From positions 14,365,877 through 14,429,876 of the forward strand of contig JAJEKV010000013.1 of assembly GCA_021234155.1 (NCBI GenBank): DNA of 64,000 bases. The letters run 5' to 3'. This stretch comes from Isoetes taiwanensis (Eukaryota; Streptophyta; Lycopodiopsida; Isoetales; Isoetaceae). Under the pieces are notes generated by a model. That model saw nothing but the letters and a program-made list of their open reading frames with translations. It made no database searches and was not told where the DNA came from. Made by a program: the position numbers and the translations under genes. Below, one piece after another: positions 23,380-34,959 of this stretch (within the stretch, counting starts at the first letter, position 1; every line of letters starts with the position of its first letter).

Positions 23380-24435
23380 ATAGGCTTCTCATTCATCTCA
23401 GCAGATTTTCTACAATGGTGGATAGTGCGTAGCCACACACATGCGAACTACCCACGAACAATAAAGGGAAAATCCAATTATATCATTTGGACCCCAAAAA
23501 TACAATGCTAACAGATGTTTGGTTGGTGTACCTGCCGAAAGCTTATCACCGGGATTAAAAAACCCCGCCCTTTCGGGTTTTCGAGGAAAAACCCTAGTGA
23601 TAAACCTTCGGCAAGGGGCTTAGACAAACGCAAGGCAGAGAAATCGCTCCCAAAAACCCACGAATGGAGAAGTCGAAACATATACCGCTCGCCAACCTGT
23701 ACCTGCACATCACCAACACCAAAAAAACAAAACAAAACAAACCTCCCAGAGTGGAGGGAGTGATTACGCGCGTGCCACGCGACAAACATAATAAACAAAG
23801 AAGGGGGGGAGGGTGGGTTCAAAGAGAAATAGGTACTGCTGAGACAGAAGAGGAAGCGCCGATGAGACGTTGATGCAGAAACGCGCCTAAAATAACGAAC
23901 TCCCAACCAGAACGGGCATGCGCCGCCCGCATGCATGCAAAACATGCATGCTCGTCCCATTCTAGAATGGCGATCCGATGTCTCGGATCGATGGGATTCT
24001 AGAATGGAACTCGCATGAAACCAACAAACCGCCCGAATACCAAAGGACTTCCTTACAAACTAGGATCGAGGACGAAGGTCACAGGATGAAGGCTAAAGGC
24101 CAGAAAAGGACAGCAAGAAAGAAACGCCAAATTGGCCAAACCAAGCAGGAAGAAGCCCCTCCCCTGCCTGGAAAACAATTCAAAGAGAAATAGGTACTGC
24201 TGAGAGAGAAGAGGAAGCGCCGATGAGACGTTGATGCAGAAACGCGCCTAAAATAGCGAACTCCCAACTAGAACGGGCATGCGCCGCCCGCATGCATGCA
24301 AAACATGCATGCTCGTCCCATTCTAGAATGGCGATCCGATGTCTCGGATCGATGGGATTCTAGAATGGGACTCGCATGAAACCAACAAACCGCCCGGGTG
24401 ATTTGTTGGTTTCATGCGAATCCCATTCTAGAATG
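23380..24435 (-). repeat. Third copy of the inverted-repeat arm, with stem-loops H6 and H7
   Basis: Matches the right arm of 6949-8487 (GCTTCTCATTCATCTCAGC at 23384, then the GTAGCC, TATATCATTTGGACCCC and CACCCTCC blocks) but keeps the block with structured motif B. Stem-loop copies are at 23946-24015 (H6) and 24306-24379 (H7), each next to CCGCATGCATGCAAAACATG. A truncated half unit follows at 24397-24435. No coding. Confidence 0.8.
23533..23613 (-). ncRNA. Structured U-loop motif candidate, copy B
   Basis: Reverse complement of copy A with a cleaner outer stem: TGCCGAA pairs with TTCGGCA and TTATCAC with GTGATAA. On the minus strand the core is U5, CCTCG, A4, CCC-GAAA-GGG, CGGGG, U6. Confidence 0.6.
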
Positions 24436-24649
24436 ATAGATTATCAAACATGCATTCTCGTGCTCAGGTTCCTAAAATCCTTTAGCATACAAAGCTGCTC
24501 TCTAATTGTAACAGATTTTGACCATTTGACACCAGGTAGCAATTTAGAGAGAATTTGTTATACTGACATATGGAGGTCTGTTGGTTGTTTGAATGTTTGT
24601 CGATGTGTTTTATGATTTAAAACTTACATTGCTGTTGCTCCATTCTAGA

Positions 24650-25694
24650 TTTGGTACCATGAGAAGTTGCAGAGAAGTGGTTAAATTATTTGAAGGAGGA
24701 ATTGCCAACTGTGGTGTTCAAATGCAGTACCCAAAAGCAGAAAGCAAATCTTGGCCATAAAGATTAAAAAAAAACAAAAGTGAAAGAAATTCTTGAAACA
24801 AGTGAATGTCTTGGAGCAGAGACCCTTCTACAGCTATTAAAGAACTACTGCAGAAATCAAGAAGTATGCCACTATTATCTCTTTGGAGACGGTTTTATAT
24901 TTATGCATTATTACTAAGAACCATCTTGTTAGTACTTGCATTTCATGATATGTTAAAATATTGCATGGGACGATAAGAATAGTGTTTCTTAGCCCACATG
25001 TGACTCTGTTGACAATTTGAAGACTGCTATTACAGGTTGGTGTTGTAGGCCCGCCAAATGTAGAAAAAAGTAGCCACGATCAATAGCTTGAAGAGAGTAC
25101 GGGCCGTGAATCTTGGTTCAAGACACGGAATCACGAGAACAATGCAAGAAGTTCATCTTGACAAACATGCAAAGTTGATTGATTGTCCGGAATAGTATTG
25201 CCGAATGCTAACACGGATAGTGCATCATTGTCCCTACGAAGAATCGCATATCGATTGAAAACCGGAAGATCCCGTAAGTCCGTAAATGATATAGTTCACT
25301 GTTATAGCATTTTTTTGATGCAAAATTTGCTCAATTTCATTGTAAGTGGCATTAATTTCTTAGATTAAATATCTCTATAAGTGATACAGTTGATGTGCAT
25401 AATGTGCCAATTGTTGTGATTTCTATGTCGAACAGGCTTTTCCCTCCATAGAATTTAATTAGCGCACATTATTTGCATAATAGCTGACAAGCTATTGTTT
25501 ACATAAGTGCAAGAATGAGGAGATGTTGAAGTTATGCCCTCGTGAGAAGTTGATGTGCATATACAAAATCTCAGAGTTTCAAGGCCCTGAAGACTTCCTA
25601 CAAAATCTGGCATTGGTTCACGGGAAACTGAAAAAGGGTGGCCTAGTGGATATAAATGCAGCTGCAAAGATGGTGCTTCATGATTGGAATGCAG
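24650..25694 (+). pseudogene. Nucleostemin-like GTPase (NSN1/GNL3 family) pseudogene
   Basis: Three exon-like pieces of a circularly permuted YawG/YlqF-family GTPase. Piece 1 (24650-24863) reads DLVP, TGA stop, [23 protein letters not shown], stop, then ETSECLGAETLLQLLKNY, ending at GTATGC. Piece 2 (25036-25273) starts after TTACAG with VGVVGPPNVEKSS, where intact members have GLPNVGKSS, so the P-loop is damaged; it continues in shifting frames to DCPG and ASLSLRRIA, ending at GTAAGT. Piece 3 (25514-25694) reads MLKLCPREKLMCIYKI...GKLKKGGLVDI...AAKMVLHDWN, ending at GTAATT. Intact members act in nucleolar 60S ribosome assembly; this copy has at least two stops and frame breaks. Confidence 0.8.
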
Positions 25695-26502
25695 GTAATT
25701 CTAAGCAAGTGCTAAAGGTTTACTCTTTTGATGGTGCATTTTCTTTACATGATACAGCATTCAACCAAAAACCTACATTTATTTTAAGGTCAGACATTCC
25801 TGGCTCATGGATTTCTGCTGCTTAAGCATGCATGGTCTTCTTACAAATTTACCTTTTTGCTTGCTCTGCGTTGTGTTATTTAGGCCTGACTGTGATTGCA
25901 AAATTGATCGGTTATGCTGACGCTGAGCAGGTTGGTTATTGGATAATCTTGTCACTAATTAGATATCTCGTGGTTTCTCATTGGATATTGTACTCCAGGC
26001 ACCATAAATGTTCACAACCGCACCCTCTCTAGCAATACCTAAAGCTTTAGCAAGAAGAAGTTTCACATGTGGAAAGAAAGTGGGCAACGTAAAATACAAA
26101 AGCCTTATAGGGTTCTTGCTGCATGGCCACAACTTACACTTTCTGGTCTAGTAGGTGCGTTTCTTCATATCATTTTTTCTTTTGCAATTAAGACATCTTG
26201 CATTAGCATTATGAATTAACATTGTTCATCCTTAGCACATGTTTAAGACAATGCACAAGCATGATATCTTTGACACTTCCATTGGACCAGCTTATGTAAA
26301 GCTCATGTAGATTCATACTTACATTTAGCCGTCATCTTTTCCATAATTCTTTGAATCTACTACTATACCTGCAACATTCTTCATTTATGTTTATCAGCGT
26401 GCTGCTTGTGATATGTTCCAAATTGATTGTTAAACCATTTTTGAATGGTTTTACTTAGATACTACAAGACTAGTGAAAGTTGCTGTTCCTGTTTGAGCAG
26501 GT

Positions 26503-27043
26503 GGAGTTCTGAATGCAAATTTAGGGAGGAACATGATATCAATGTGCAAGCTACACAGTCGCTTGATGCAAACACTGCAGGCTTCTACGAGCAGACGGTT
26601 GCAGCCGACATATTTGCCTCAGCAGGCATTACAGCACAAGTTGGCCGCTTCCAAAGGTTCCTGTTAGACCATACAAAAGTTGTTGCTCGTATTGACTTGG
26701 GAAGAGCATCTGCCCTTACATCTGCATTGAGTTCAAGCGTTTCATTATCAAACCATACAACAGTAGCTATAAGCCTTAAGCAGCAGGTGTGACTATTAAG
26801 GCCATAGGTATGGTTATTTTTTGAGTAATTGGGGTGCTGATTAGGTGATTGGGCCGTTTTGTGCTTGATTCAAGATTTGCATTGGATGCCTCACTTTGGA
26901 GAACGCGGTCAAATTTGCAAGAAATAACATATGGATTTGACTGCTCGTTAGAATCACTAGGTGCTGCTAAACTAGTAGCCTGGTATTCACCAACAAGAGG
27001 AGAAGGTATGGCAGAGATTCGGCTTTTAGAGAGGTGATTGTTA
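26503..27043 (+). pseudogene. TGD4-like (chloroplast outer-envelope lipid transfer) C-terminal fragment
   Basis: Piece 1 (about 26503-26790) encodes HDINVQATQSLD, TAGFYEQTVAADIFASAGI and GRFQRFLLDHTKVVARIDLG. Piece 2 (about 26845-27043) encodes FVLDSRFALD...EITYGFDCSL and AKLVAWYSPTRGEGMAEIRL, then a stop. The order and the AWYSPxRxEGMxExR ending fit the C-terminus of plant TGD4, which binds phosphatidic acid at the outer envelope. Assignment is from remembered motifs. An upstream open piece at 26096-26156 (PYRVLAAWPQLTLSGL) may belong. A frame change is needed near 26530. It lies 0.8 kb after the NSN1 pieces in the same orientation. Confidence 0.5.
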
Positions 27044-27301
27044 TTATTCATTGTTTTTCTTGGCAGCCACATGGTTGGCTCATTATTTTGTTGAATTTTA
27101 CATTTATAATTCAAAGCATATGATGTAAAAGACAAAGGTTAGAGTGGACAAAGAATAATGATACATTTTGTGGGAACCTGCCTCTGGCTTATTTCATCAT
27201 TGTACTTGTACTTGGAAATCATAATGACAATTTGAACAGGCTTTTGGAGGGAAACTGCGCCCATGCACCTACATATGTCTAGGGGGAGTCACAAGGTCTT
27301 G

Positions 27302-27600
27302 GTGCAATGGTTAAGCTTGTTTTTTTTAGAACAATGCAAAGGAGCTGGTCACTATAAACGAGGTGCCGTCACATAAATGATTGCCGTTAAATGTTTGTGA
27401 AAAAGATAGGTAAAAGTGAAAGGATAAAAAGAAAAAAATTCGTTAGAACTAGTAAGGAGTGCAACGGTTAAGCTTGTTTTTTTTGGGGCAAGCAAAGGAG
27501 CTGGTCACTCTAAACGAGGTGCTGTCAAAGGATTGCCCTTAAATGTTTGTGAAAAAGATAGGTAAAAGTGAAAGGATTAAAAAAAAATTCATTAGAACTA
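27302..27600 (+). repeat. Tandem pair of a roughly 155-bp unit, SINE-like head
   Basis: Two copies (27302-27455 and 27464-27600) share GGTTAAGCTTGTTTTTTTT, AAAGGAGCTGGTCACT, AAACGAGGTGC and TGTGAAAAAGATAGGTAAAA. The first is preceded by TTGGTGCAATGGTTAAG, which resembles a tRNA A-box-type SINE head, but I see no B box. Confidence 0.6.
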
Positions 27601-28390
27601 AGAGGGACCATTGAACCATTGAACCCTAAACCTTGAGTTAAACTATTGCCTTGAATTTTAAGCATGTTTGGGTCAAGCACAGAATACTTAGAAGTTAATT
27701 GGGAGTAGATAATATAAAAACATTGATCTTATGGAACATATGCCTATAGTTCTTAGCCTTCATGTCAAGGAGCTCTACAGTCCTCTAGTCCTATGCAACC
27801 ACTCTACAGGCACAAAAGAAATCCCAGATGTGCAATTTGGCTGAACTCAAGTTCAACTAATATGAATTTAGCATTGGTATGCAACCAACCTTGTGGAGCT
27901 TGCAAAATTTGGAGGTTGAATGTAAATGTAAGGTAGAGGGTAGGCTACATTAGTGATATACTTGACGTAAAAATACGGTTAAGTGTAGGGTCAATGGGGA
28001 TTGGACTAGGCGTAAAAGTATGGAATCAGGTATTATTTATCACCAACACCAGGCTGTATACATAGGGGTTTCTATGGGGGGCGAGGCGTATATGGAGGGG
28101 TTTCTCCCGACCCCTGGAACGCACATGCCATATCCCCTTTACATAGAGGTGAATGCCCCGGGCTGTATAATCAAACAACAGACTTAAAAACTTATAATGT
28201 GCTCCGTATCTTAGCTTCTAAATTGGCTCAAGCATGTCATTGTCGCTATTTCCTTAAATTGACCACTTGGAAATTCTAGAGCTGACGAATTACATAACTG
28301 GAGAGACAAATCAGTGTAGAAATGTTATATGTAAACAAACGCCTTTGTGCAAGCCTTCTACCTTAATGAATCAACTTAATAATTCATATT
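27601..28390. other. No gene seen
   Basis: AT-rich spacer without recognisable coding or strong repeats, apart from a G-rich patch near 28060-28120. Confidence 0.55.
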
Positions 28391-28951
28391 AGAATAGAAT
28401 AGAATAGAATACATTTATGTCCATTGTGCCATAAGGCCCCTGGACTTGTGTAGCATGGGCGAGCTCCCTGAAAGGGCGCTACTAGCACATCACGCTGCTA
28501 TGATGTAGCCTTTTCTGAAGGCTGACTTTTTTTCTATTATTACCAGCATCCCGCTTTACTTCGGCTTCGTGGCCGTGCAGTGATGCTTCGCTATCAACAA
28601 CTTTGAGCTGTACACATTGTGGATTCCACTGTCCCACCTTTAATAGTGGGTCAAATTATGAATCCTTAGTTTTTGGTGCACCAGAACTCGAGTGTGGAAA
28701 TAGAACACCAGCCGGTGGGTTGTACCCGCTCTATCCTGGTGGTCGGTCGGAGGTCCCTCACTGTCCCGACTCTTAGTTCCTTTCCTTTTTACGTTATTTA
28801 CGCATAGTCTTGGTGCCCAAAGTGGTGCCCAGCGGCAACAGAGTCGCGCTGACCTGGACTACATTAGTGACGCCGATTACTATCAGGATTAAAAAACCCC
28901 GCCCCGAAGGGTTTTCGGGGAAAAACCTTAATAGTAATGGGCCCACTAATG
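28391..28951 (-). mobile_element. Retroposon-like fragment with (TATTC)n tail, minus strand
   Basis: 28391-28411 is (AGAAT)n on the plus strand, that is (TATTC)n at the end of a minus-strand element, just as at 49316-49335. Reading the minus strand, structured motif C comes first, then about 440 bp of non-coding sequence, then GGCCTTATGGC, then the pentamer tail. No RT sequence is present, so it may be a non-autonomous partner or the 3' piece of a relative of the LINE at 49.3-53.1 kb. Confidence 0.5.
28862..28951 (-). ncRNA. Structured U-loop motif candidate, copy C
   Basis: Outer stem CATTAGTG/CACTAATG, internal loop, inner stem ATTACTAT/ATAGTAAT. On the minus strand the core is TAAGG, U5, CCCCG, A4, CCC-UUCG-GGG, CGGGG, U6, AATCC. 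The CCCCG/CGGGG stem is fully Watson-Crick here, and the tetraloop is UUCG instead of GAAA. Confidence 0.65.
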
Positions 28952-28997
28952 CCCAAAATTATTATTATTATTATCATCAGATCCTTTTTCCATCATT

Positions 28998-29100
28998 TTT
29001 GGATTTTGGATTTCCGATGCCATATCCTTTTTCCATCTGGTGGATTTTGGATTTCCGATGCCATATCCTTTTTCCATCTGGTGGATTTTGGATTCCCATG
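28998..29100 (+). repeat. Tandem repeat, unit about 41 bp
   Basis: GGATTTTGGATTTCCGATGC followed by CATATCCTTTTTCCATCTGG is present in two full copies plus partial copies. The open frame across it (28810-29205) is an artefact of the repetition. Confidence 0.85.
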
Positions 29101-29209
29101 CTGCCTTTTATTTATAGCTATAGCCTGCTGCCAGCGCCATCGCCTTCGCCTGCCCCATTATCTTACTTTATTCTGAGTTTCACTGAATTGAATCAGGATT
29201 TCTAACTGG

Positions 29210-31515
29210 CACATAGCGCATGACTGGCTTTATCATATTTTGCCTTAATTAACTGTATGCAGGCAAAGAGGCCGAAATAACCTGCCGAAACCCCCTTCCT
29301 CGATTAGAGAATAGAGAATAGCTCGATTTGTGGCTGCGAGGACCTTGCTAGCTTGTCCTCCAATTCTTATGCTGCAGTAAGCTATCTTCAGATCCTGTTA
29401 TCTCTGCTGCATGCTTTCCTGACTTACGGACACACCGAATCACCGAATCTCTTGTGTCGGCACTGGCCTTGAAATGTATATCCATACAAAATCCTCTATC
29501 ACACAAATCCGGCAGCTCCTAGCATCTAGTGCCATTGTTAATGCCTTGAAGTAAGAGGGGAGCAAGCACTATGAAATGGGCCTTTGATCCGGAAAAGATT
29601 TTGCTCTTACAAAAAGTCTCGTTTTTCCACAACCTGTATCTTAGCCAATGAATCCATTAGAATCCTCAAATCTCTCTGTTATGAGAGGGATTTATCAAAG
29701 AAAGAGCCCAGCAAATCCACGAAGTTAACAATACGATAATTTTTAAAGAGTACGAAATGGAAAATCATTACAGAATAGGAGATTACAGAAATTTCGTGGG
29801 CTAAAAACCGTCTGTTCTTCCTGCACTACATCTCTGTTTTGCATAGATGGGAGACGTAACCAAGGCGACCACCACCCCTACCAAAGCCTGAAGTTTCAAC
29901 AAGAATCCCTTTCTTAAGGTCGATAGTGCTGTCTCGGATTTATTCCTTCTTGAAGTCTCCTTCATGCCGATTGCATCAGTGTTCTGTGCTCTGTTTGCTA
30001 GGTGTTGTAGCCAAACTATGCTTCAACCTAGAATATTATCCCTGTAGAGATCTGAAAAACTGAAAACGATGCTGAAAAACTCCAGAAGATTGAAGGCTAC
30101 AGAGACAAATCAAAGATGCATCGTATAGAAACATAGAAACATCACATATGAATGGATTATACGAAATGTGATTAACTAAAGCTTATCCTTTTGGCCTTGC
30201 CGCCCTGTTGCCGCCTTGCCGCCTTGCCGCCTTCGCCGCCTTCGCCGCCTTGCGAGTGACAACACTATTTTTCCTCGAGCATGTGATTATCTTCCCATGT
30301 CCTTGTAAACATCTCCTTTGCCCACTAGCATCAGCTATTAAATGCAATATTAGCTTAAACGTTTTAATGAAAATGCACACGACAGATTTATTCTCCTATT
30401 ACTTTACAACAGGCTGCAGTATGACCAATATGAGTACATAAAATGTCAAAACCTACAAATAGATAAAAAGCTTATCTAGCAGCAATATACTCAGTAGAAA
30501 GAAAGCAATATATTCAGTAGTTATACTTACCACGCATATGTGATTTTCTGCGTTGCTCCAGCTGCGTTTCTAAGAGACCAGCTATGCAAAGTAACTCCCA
30601 ACTCCAAAGAATATTATCCTTGCAGTTATTGTTTGCCAAGAATTGACCACTTTACTTCTTTTCCATAGTAGCAGAAAAATGTTCTTCCTAACATGCTTGA
30701 TGTTCTTTTTTGCTACTTTGCACATAAACTCAGTAGCATACCTTTGGCACAGGATGAGGCTTAGCTATGCACATCTTGCTAAGGTACTTACATTGGAAGC
30801 TTGAAAAGTGCTGCCCTTTGTGCATCAGTTTTGTATAAGCTCCACAACATCTGTGTCAAACCTAAAAAATGTGCCACAAGCAATTATGCACATATAACTG
30901 TCAGATAGTGCAGCTCAACCAGATGGTTTCACAACAGTCTCTACTTAGCATTGCAAAAGCTAGCAACAAAGGCATAAGATTGCTTATATTCATCAAGGAC
31001 AAATGTATCGTCATCATCTTAAAATGCTCCCTTGAATTTTTAAGTCATTTGCCAATTCTTCATTGCCTGTCACGCTAATGTATTGGCTCTTCTTGTCTGA
31101 ACCATGATCACAGTAGCAGTAGTAGTAGCACCTGTTGTGCCTAAATCTGTTGTGCCTAAATCACAAGCTGTAGCATATTAATAAATAATGAAGACAAACA
31201 AACGAAATATAAGCAAATTCGAGTTTACCAAGGAAATACAATTCGACTGGAAACAAAACCACCACAAAAGGAAGGAGAATTTGAGAGTGCCGGGATTGAA
31301 TAGAAATAAAGCATTAGATGCAAAAAGCCTGGCTATGATGGTCACTTACGGGCTATGGTGGTCGTTTACAGGCGCCGCTATGGTGATGCAGAAAGCCTTC
31401 GTTGTTTTGTGCGCAGCCGTAAATGGAACCCTAAATAATCTACGTGGCAACTTCGATAATAGCCAATGGCAATTTTACACATGCTCGACTGGCAATGGCA
31501 CAGCCAATGGCCATC
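29210..31515. other. No gene seen
   Basis: About 2.3 kb without a supported gene. A small minisatellite of CCGCCTTGCC/CCGCCTTCG units lies at 30195-30252. The frame at 31188-31577 has no recognisable motif and ends inside repeat M. Confidence 0.5.
30195..30252. repeat. CCGCCTTGC/CCGCCTTCG minisatellite
   Basis: Five to six units of 9-10 bp. Gives an Ala/Lys/Arg-rich frame on the minus strand that I regard as non-genic. Confidence 0.85.
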
Positions 31516-31519
31516 CTCC

Positions 31520-31944
31520 CCTATACCTGGAGGAGTATAGGCTAGCCTTGATCTTGCTACATATTGGCCAGTCGTGACGCATGTCCTCAAAAAAATGCCT
31601 TTTGTTTTTTTTGTTAAAACAAGCTGCTACACACGAGGGGTTGCCCTTCGGTGGCCCTGAGAGTGTGTTTGGATGTTCTTTATTTTGTAGTTTCGTGTTG
31701 ATTGAGGTAGGCAGTTGTTGAGGATTGGTTGTTGGTGGTTGTTTTTGGTTTGCCCAAGGGGGTAAACCCTTGTTTAATGGTTGGTTGGGAATATTGTCTG
31801 GATTCTCAAGTCATATTGAAGAATATTCTTCAAATTCTCCTCATTTAGGGCACACAATGATTCTCAAGTCATATTGAAGAATATTCTTCAAATTCTCGTC
31901 ATTTAGGGCACTATTTCTGAATTATTATTTTTCTTTCTTTCTGT
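31520..31944 (+). repeat. Repeat M right portion, extra copy, with tandem duplication
   Basis: GGAGTATAGGCTAGCC, TTGATCTTGCTACATATTGG and ACGCATGTCCTCAAAAAA match the right half of M. The segment CTCAAGTCATATTGAAG...TTTAGGGCAC is duplicated in tandem (31801-31855 and 31862-31913). Each duplicate contains the 18-bp perfect palindrome TTGAAGAATATTCTTCAA. Confidence 0.8.
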
Positions 31945-32060
31945 TTTTTGGGTTGCCCCTAAGGGGGCAAACCCTTGTTTATGTGGGTTTGTGGCATATT
32001 ATAGGTATATGCCAGTATATGCTTGGAATATGCCTATGACTGCTCCAAACCCGTTATTGG
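31945..32060 (+). repeat. Palindromic module PM, copy 1
   Basis: GGGTTGCCCCTAAGGGGGCA (hairpin) followed by AACCCTTG, GTGGGTTTGTGGCATATT and a second imperfect hairpin around GCATATTATAGGTATAT. Other copies: 34775-34890, 40405-40510, 59416-59475 (reverse) and 62590-62670 (reverse). Confidence 0.75.
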
Positions 32061-32680
32061 CTGTAAACTCGGTCGTTTTCGTTGTTGGGCAGCCACTCTT
32101 GAAACTGGCTAACTGGAGAGGCCTGCTCTGGGCAATCTGAGTTGAAGAATCGTGATTGCTGCAGGCGGTTCTGAGCAAGTAGAGCTTGCATCTAAAGGAA
32201 GCAGGACCAGAACCAGATTTTTTCATAGTCCACGGTTGACCTTAAAATTTGCAAAGCAGAGCCCTAAGAGCCCGAAATTGGTCTGTGCAAAATTCCATGG
32301 CAATTGGAGCTCTCAGTTGGAAGCTCCGATGCAGGTTGGCGAAGGAGAACAATAGAAGGGGGAGCAGACATGAGGGAAGGATTCAGTATTGCTTAAGGAT
32401 TGAATGTTGTTAAACTGCGGGCCAGATGATGTTCGATTGCAGTTTGAGCAGTTTGTGCATGTTAAGGATGTCTATCAACGTACAAGGCTCGGGTTTCCTT
32501 CAAGGTTGAACCAGTAGGGCAATGGCCTTTGTTGTATTTTCCTTTTCTTCAGACTGAAGACCTTGAGGGATTGTTGAGCGAAAAGTACATCTGATCATTT
32601 TAAACAAGATTAATTTTACTACTTTGAACTTGATGAAGGTATGACTAAGTGCAGGCAGATTAAATATAGAAGATGCAGAT
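32061..32680. other. No supported gene
   Basis: A frame at 32152-32355 gives a basic, Ser-rich peptide (RTRTRFFHSPRLTLKFAK) that could be a decayed targeting-peptide exon, but nothing confirms it. Confidence 0.4.
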
Positions 32681-34774
32681 TGTTTAACATGGTTAGATTA
32701 AAAAGCTCTAAATTTTGTACTTTTTATATCCCTGCTACACAATTGAGCAACTTGCTCTAGGTCTTGAAGCAACTAAGTTACCATTTTTATAGATCATGGT
32801 AATTCAAGATCTGCAGAATTTGTTGAAATGTTGATTGAATTTAAATAGGGAATTATGGTTTGGTCTTAAGAGCTTCTCAAGGTGTTCTTCTATCTATAGA
32901 TATTATATTTGATGATTATTCATTTTTTAGATATGACGGTCATGTTGCAAAAGCTAAATCCCTGAATTTTCAACTTTGTACAATTTCATAAGTGCTGTTA
33001 TTTGTTGTTATCAGGATTTGTTCTCGCAATTGGATGGTCAGGCTCTAGCTCATCGGGTTAAGCCCTTTTCTGTAGTTGGGCATTCCCGTGCTCTACCTAC
33101 GGCAGTTGCGGTCGTGGCACTCAAGTCCATTTCTTCTACATAAAGGCTGAATGGCATTTTTTTCCTTTTACTGACCAGTGACAGAATCAGAAGCCATCGG
33201 CGTCGAAATGCGAGCTTTGAAGGTTTCTACCGCATCTAAAAACCGCCTATTCTGCTCTAGATTTTGTAAAGGGGCAAATCTTCAACCATTTCCTCGAGCT
33301 CCATCTGCACCCTGATTTTATCTGGTCAGATTTGCTGGTACTTTGGATTGATCATTCTGTTTTAGGGCCTAGAAATTTTATCCAAAGATCTAAAACATAA
33401 GCTAAGCATAGCTTTGTGCGGATAATGAGAAAGGCAATAAGCAGGTGGTGCTGTATTTCTATAAAACTTTAGGTTCTGGAGATGTAGATGGAGTAAAGGT
33501 TTTCTGGTCCAAGATTTAGAGTGGTCCTTTCATGGTCCTCCATCGAGGCAATATTTGATGCACATGCCAATAGGTTTGGATTGAATTTTTGCTTTTACTC
33601 CTGGAAGAATTTTTTTCTATTGGAAATAGGGTGTTTGCAGAAGGGAAAGGATAGTAATTCAAAATGGAACATAAATTTGTTGTAGATCCTCTTATCTTCT
33701 TCTACAAGACTTCCTAATATAAGTACTAGAAACCACTACAAAAGGCATACGGTTCAAGATAAATCATCAAGGAATGACTCAATGGCTTTACTGCACTCGC
33801 CATCATGTAGATGAACTATAGTGAACTATAGTGCCCATAAAAGCTTTGTCACTGTTTTCAGAAACTTGAAAGATATGGTTGGATTCTAAGCTGACTGCAC
33901 TTTGACCTTTTTATACAAGATTCAAGAGCCATTCATTTTCAGAGTCTGGAGGAGGAAATCATTCTTCTGGAATCTACTGTCTACAAAGTGTGCATGGTGC
34001 TATACAGAGGTAAAAAGAAGTTTGATTTTTAATAATGAACTCTAGAATATCATAAAACATTTTAATTGTGTTAAGCTTGATGCAGAACTGCTCCTCACAA
34101 ATTATTTGAATATGGAGGACTACTATGCTTGAATCTAAATTGTGGTGAGAGAAAGCGTGCCCAAGCAATGCAACAAGATAATGTGTGCCCAATGATATCT
34201 CCATTCTTAATGGTTGCATGTAGCCACACAAGAACAATTGTTAGGAGTTGTTTGCATAAAGAATAACTTCACAACTTTTAGGGCGGCAAGGTGAAAACAA
34301 ACAATGATTCTTTGCCTTAGTAGTGGTGAACATATGCCATCAGTACATGTCTCTCTCTTTTACTTTGCATCTTTACCTATAGCATTTTATGCCATGTGCC
34401 ATTACTACATGTTTGTCTGTCGGAACAAATCTATCAAGTAGATCCCCTTTTCTTTTTAGGGCTTTTTAAGATAATGAGACCCTATGAAGTAAAGCTACCT
34501 TTTTAGGACCTCATGAGCTCTTTTCCAAAGATAAAGCAAATAACGTGGCCCGATCACCAGATTAAATTGGCATTCCATCTTTTACCATGATGCTTGATTG
34601 CATCATCAAGATTATAGGGCTAAGAATATGTAAAAGATGTTGATTATTGCAATTTTGATTGTTAGGGATTTTATCTAAAGTTTTGGAGTGACATGCTATT
34701 AAAGTAACTTATGCCCTATGAGGTCATGATTTATGCTGTTTTCATTAGGTTCGAATGATCTCCTTTTTAAGAGC

Positions 34775-34890
34775 TTTTTGGGTTGCCCCTAAGGGGGCAA
34801 GCCCTTGTTGAGGTGGGTTTGTGGCATATTCTAGGTATATGCCAATATATACCTAGAATATGCCAATGACTGCTCCAAACCCATCATAAG
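34775..34890 (+). repeat. Palindromic module PM, copy 2
   Basis: TTGCCCC-TAA-GGGGGCAA hairpin, then AGGTGGGTTTGTGG, then a perfect 18-bp stem GGCATATTCTAGGTATAT with loop GCCAAT. An IPT9-like exon follows about 70 bp downstream. Confidence 0.8.
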
Positions 34891-34959
34891 CTGTAAAATA
34901 TCGGTTGCCCTTGCCCTTCTTGCTGGAGAGGGACTCTGTAAACCGGGAAACTGGTGCTC

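Noticed and set aside
23533-23613. Telomere-like AAACCCTA and an A-AAA-AAC slippery heptamer inside the structured motif
   Set aside because: AAACCCTA is not kept in copies C and D, and the heptamer is not in a coding context; both fall out of the U-run/GC-stem core.
28810-29205. 131-codon open frame
   Set aside because: It crosses the structured motif and a tandem repeat; composition is repeat-driven and no domain is recognisable.
34740-34765. GGTTCGAAT, a possible tRNA/SINE B box
   Set aside because: No A box at the right distance and no cloverleaf could be drawn.
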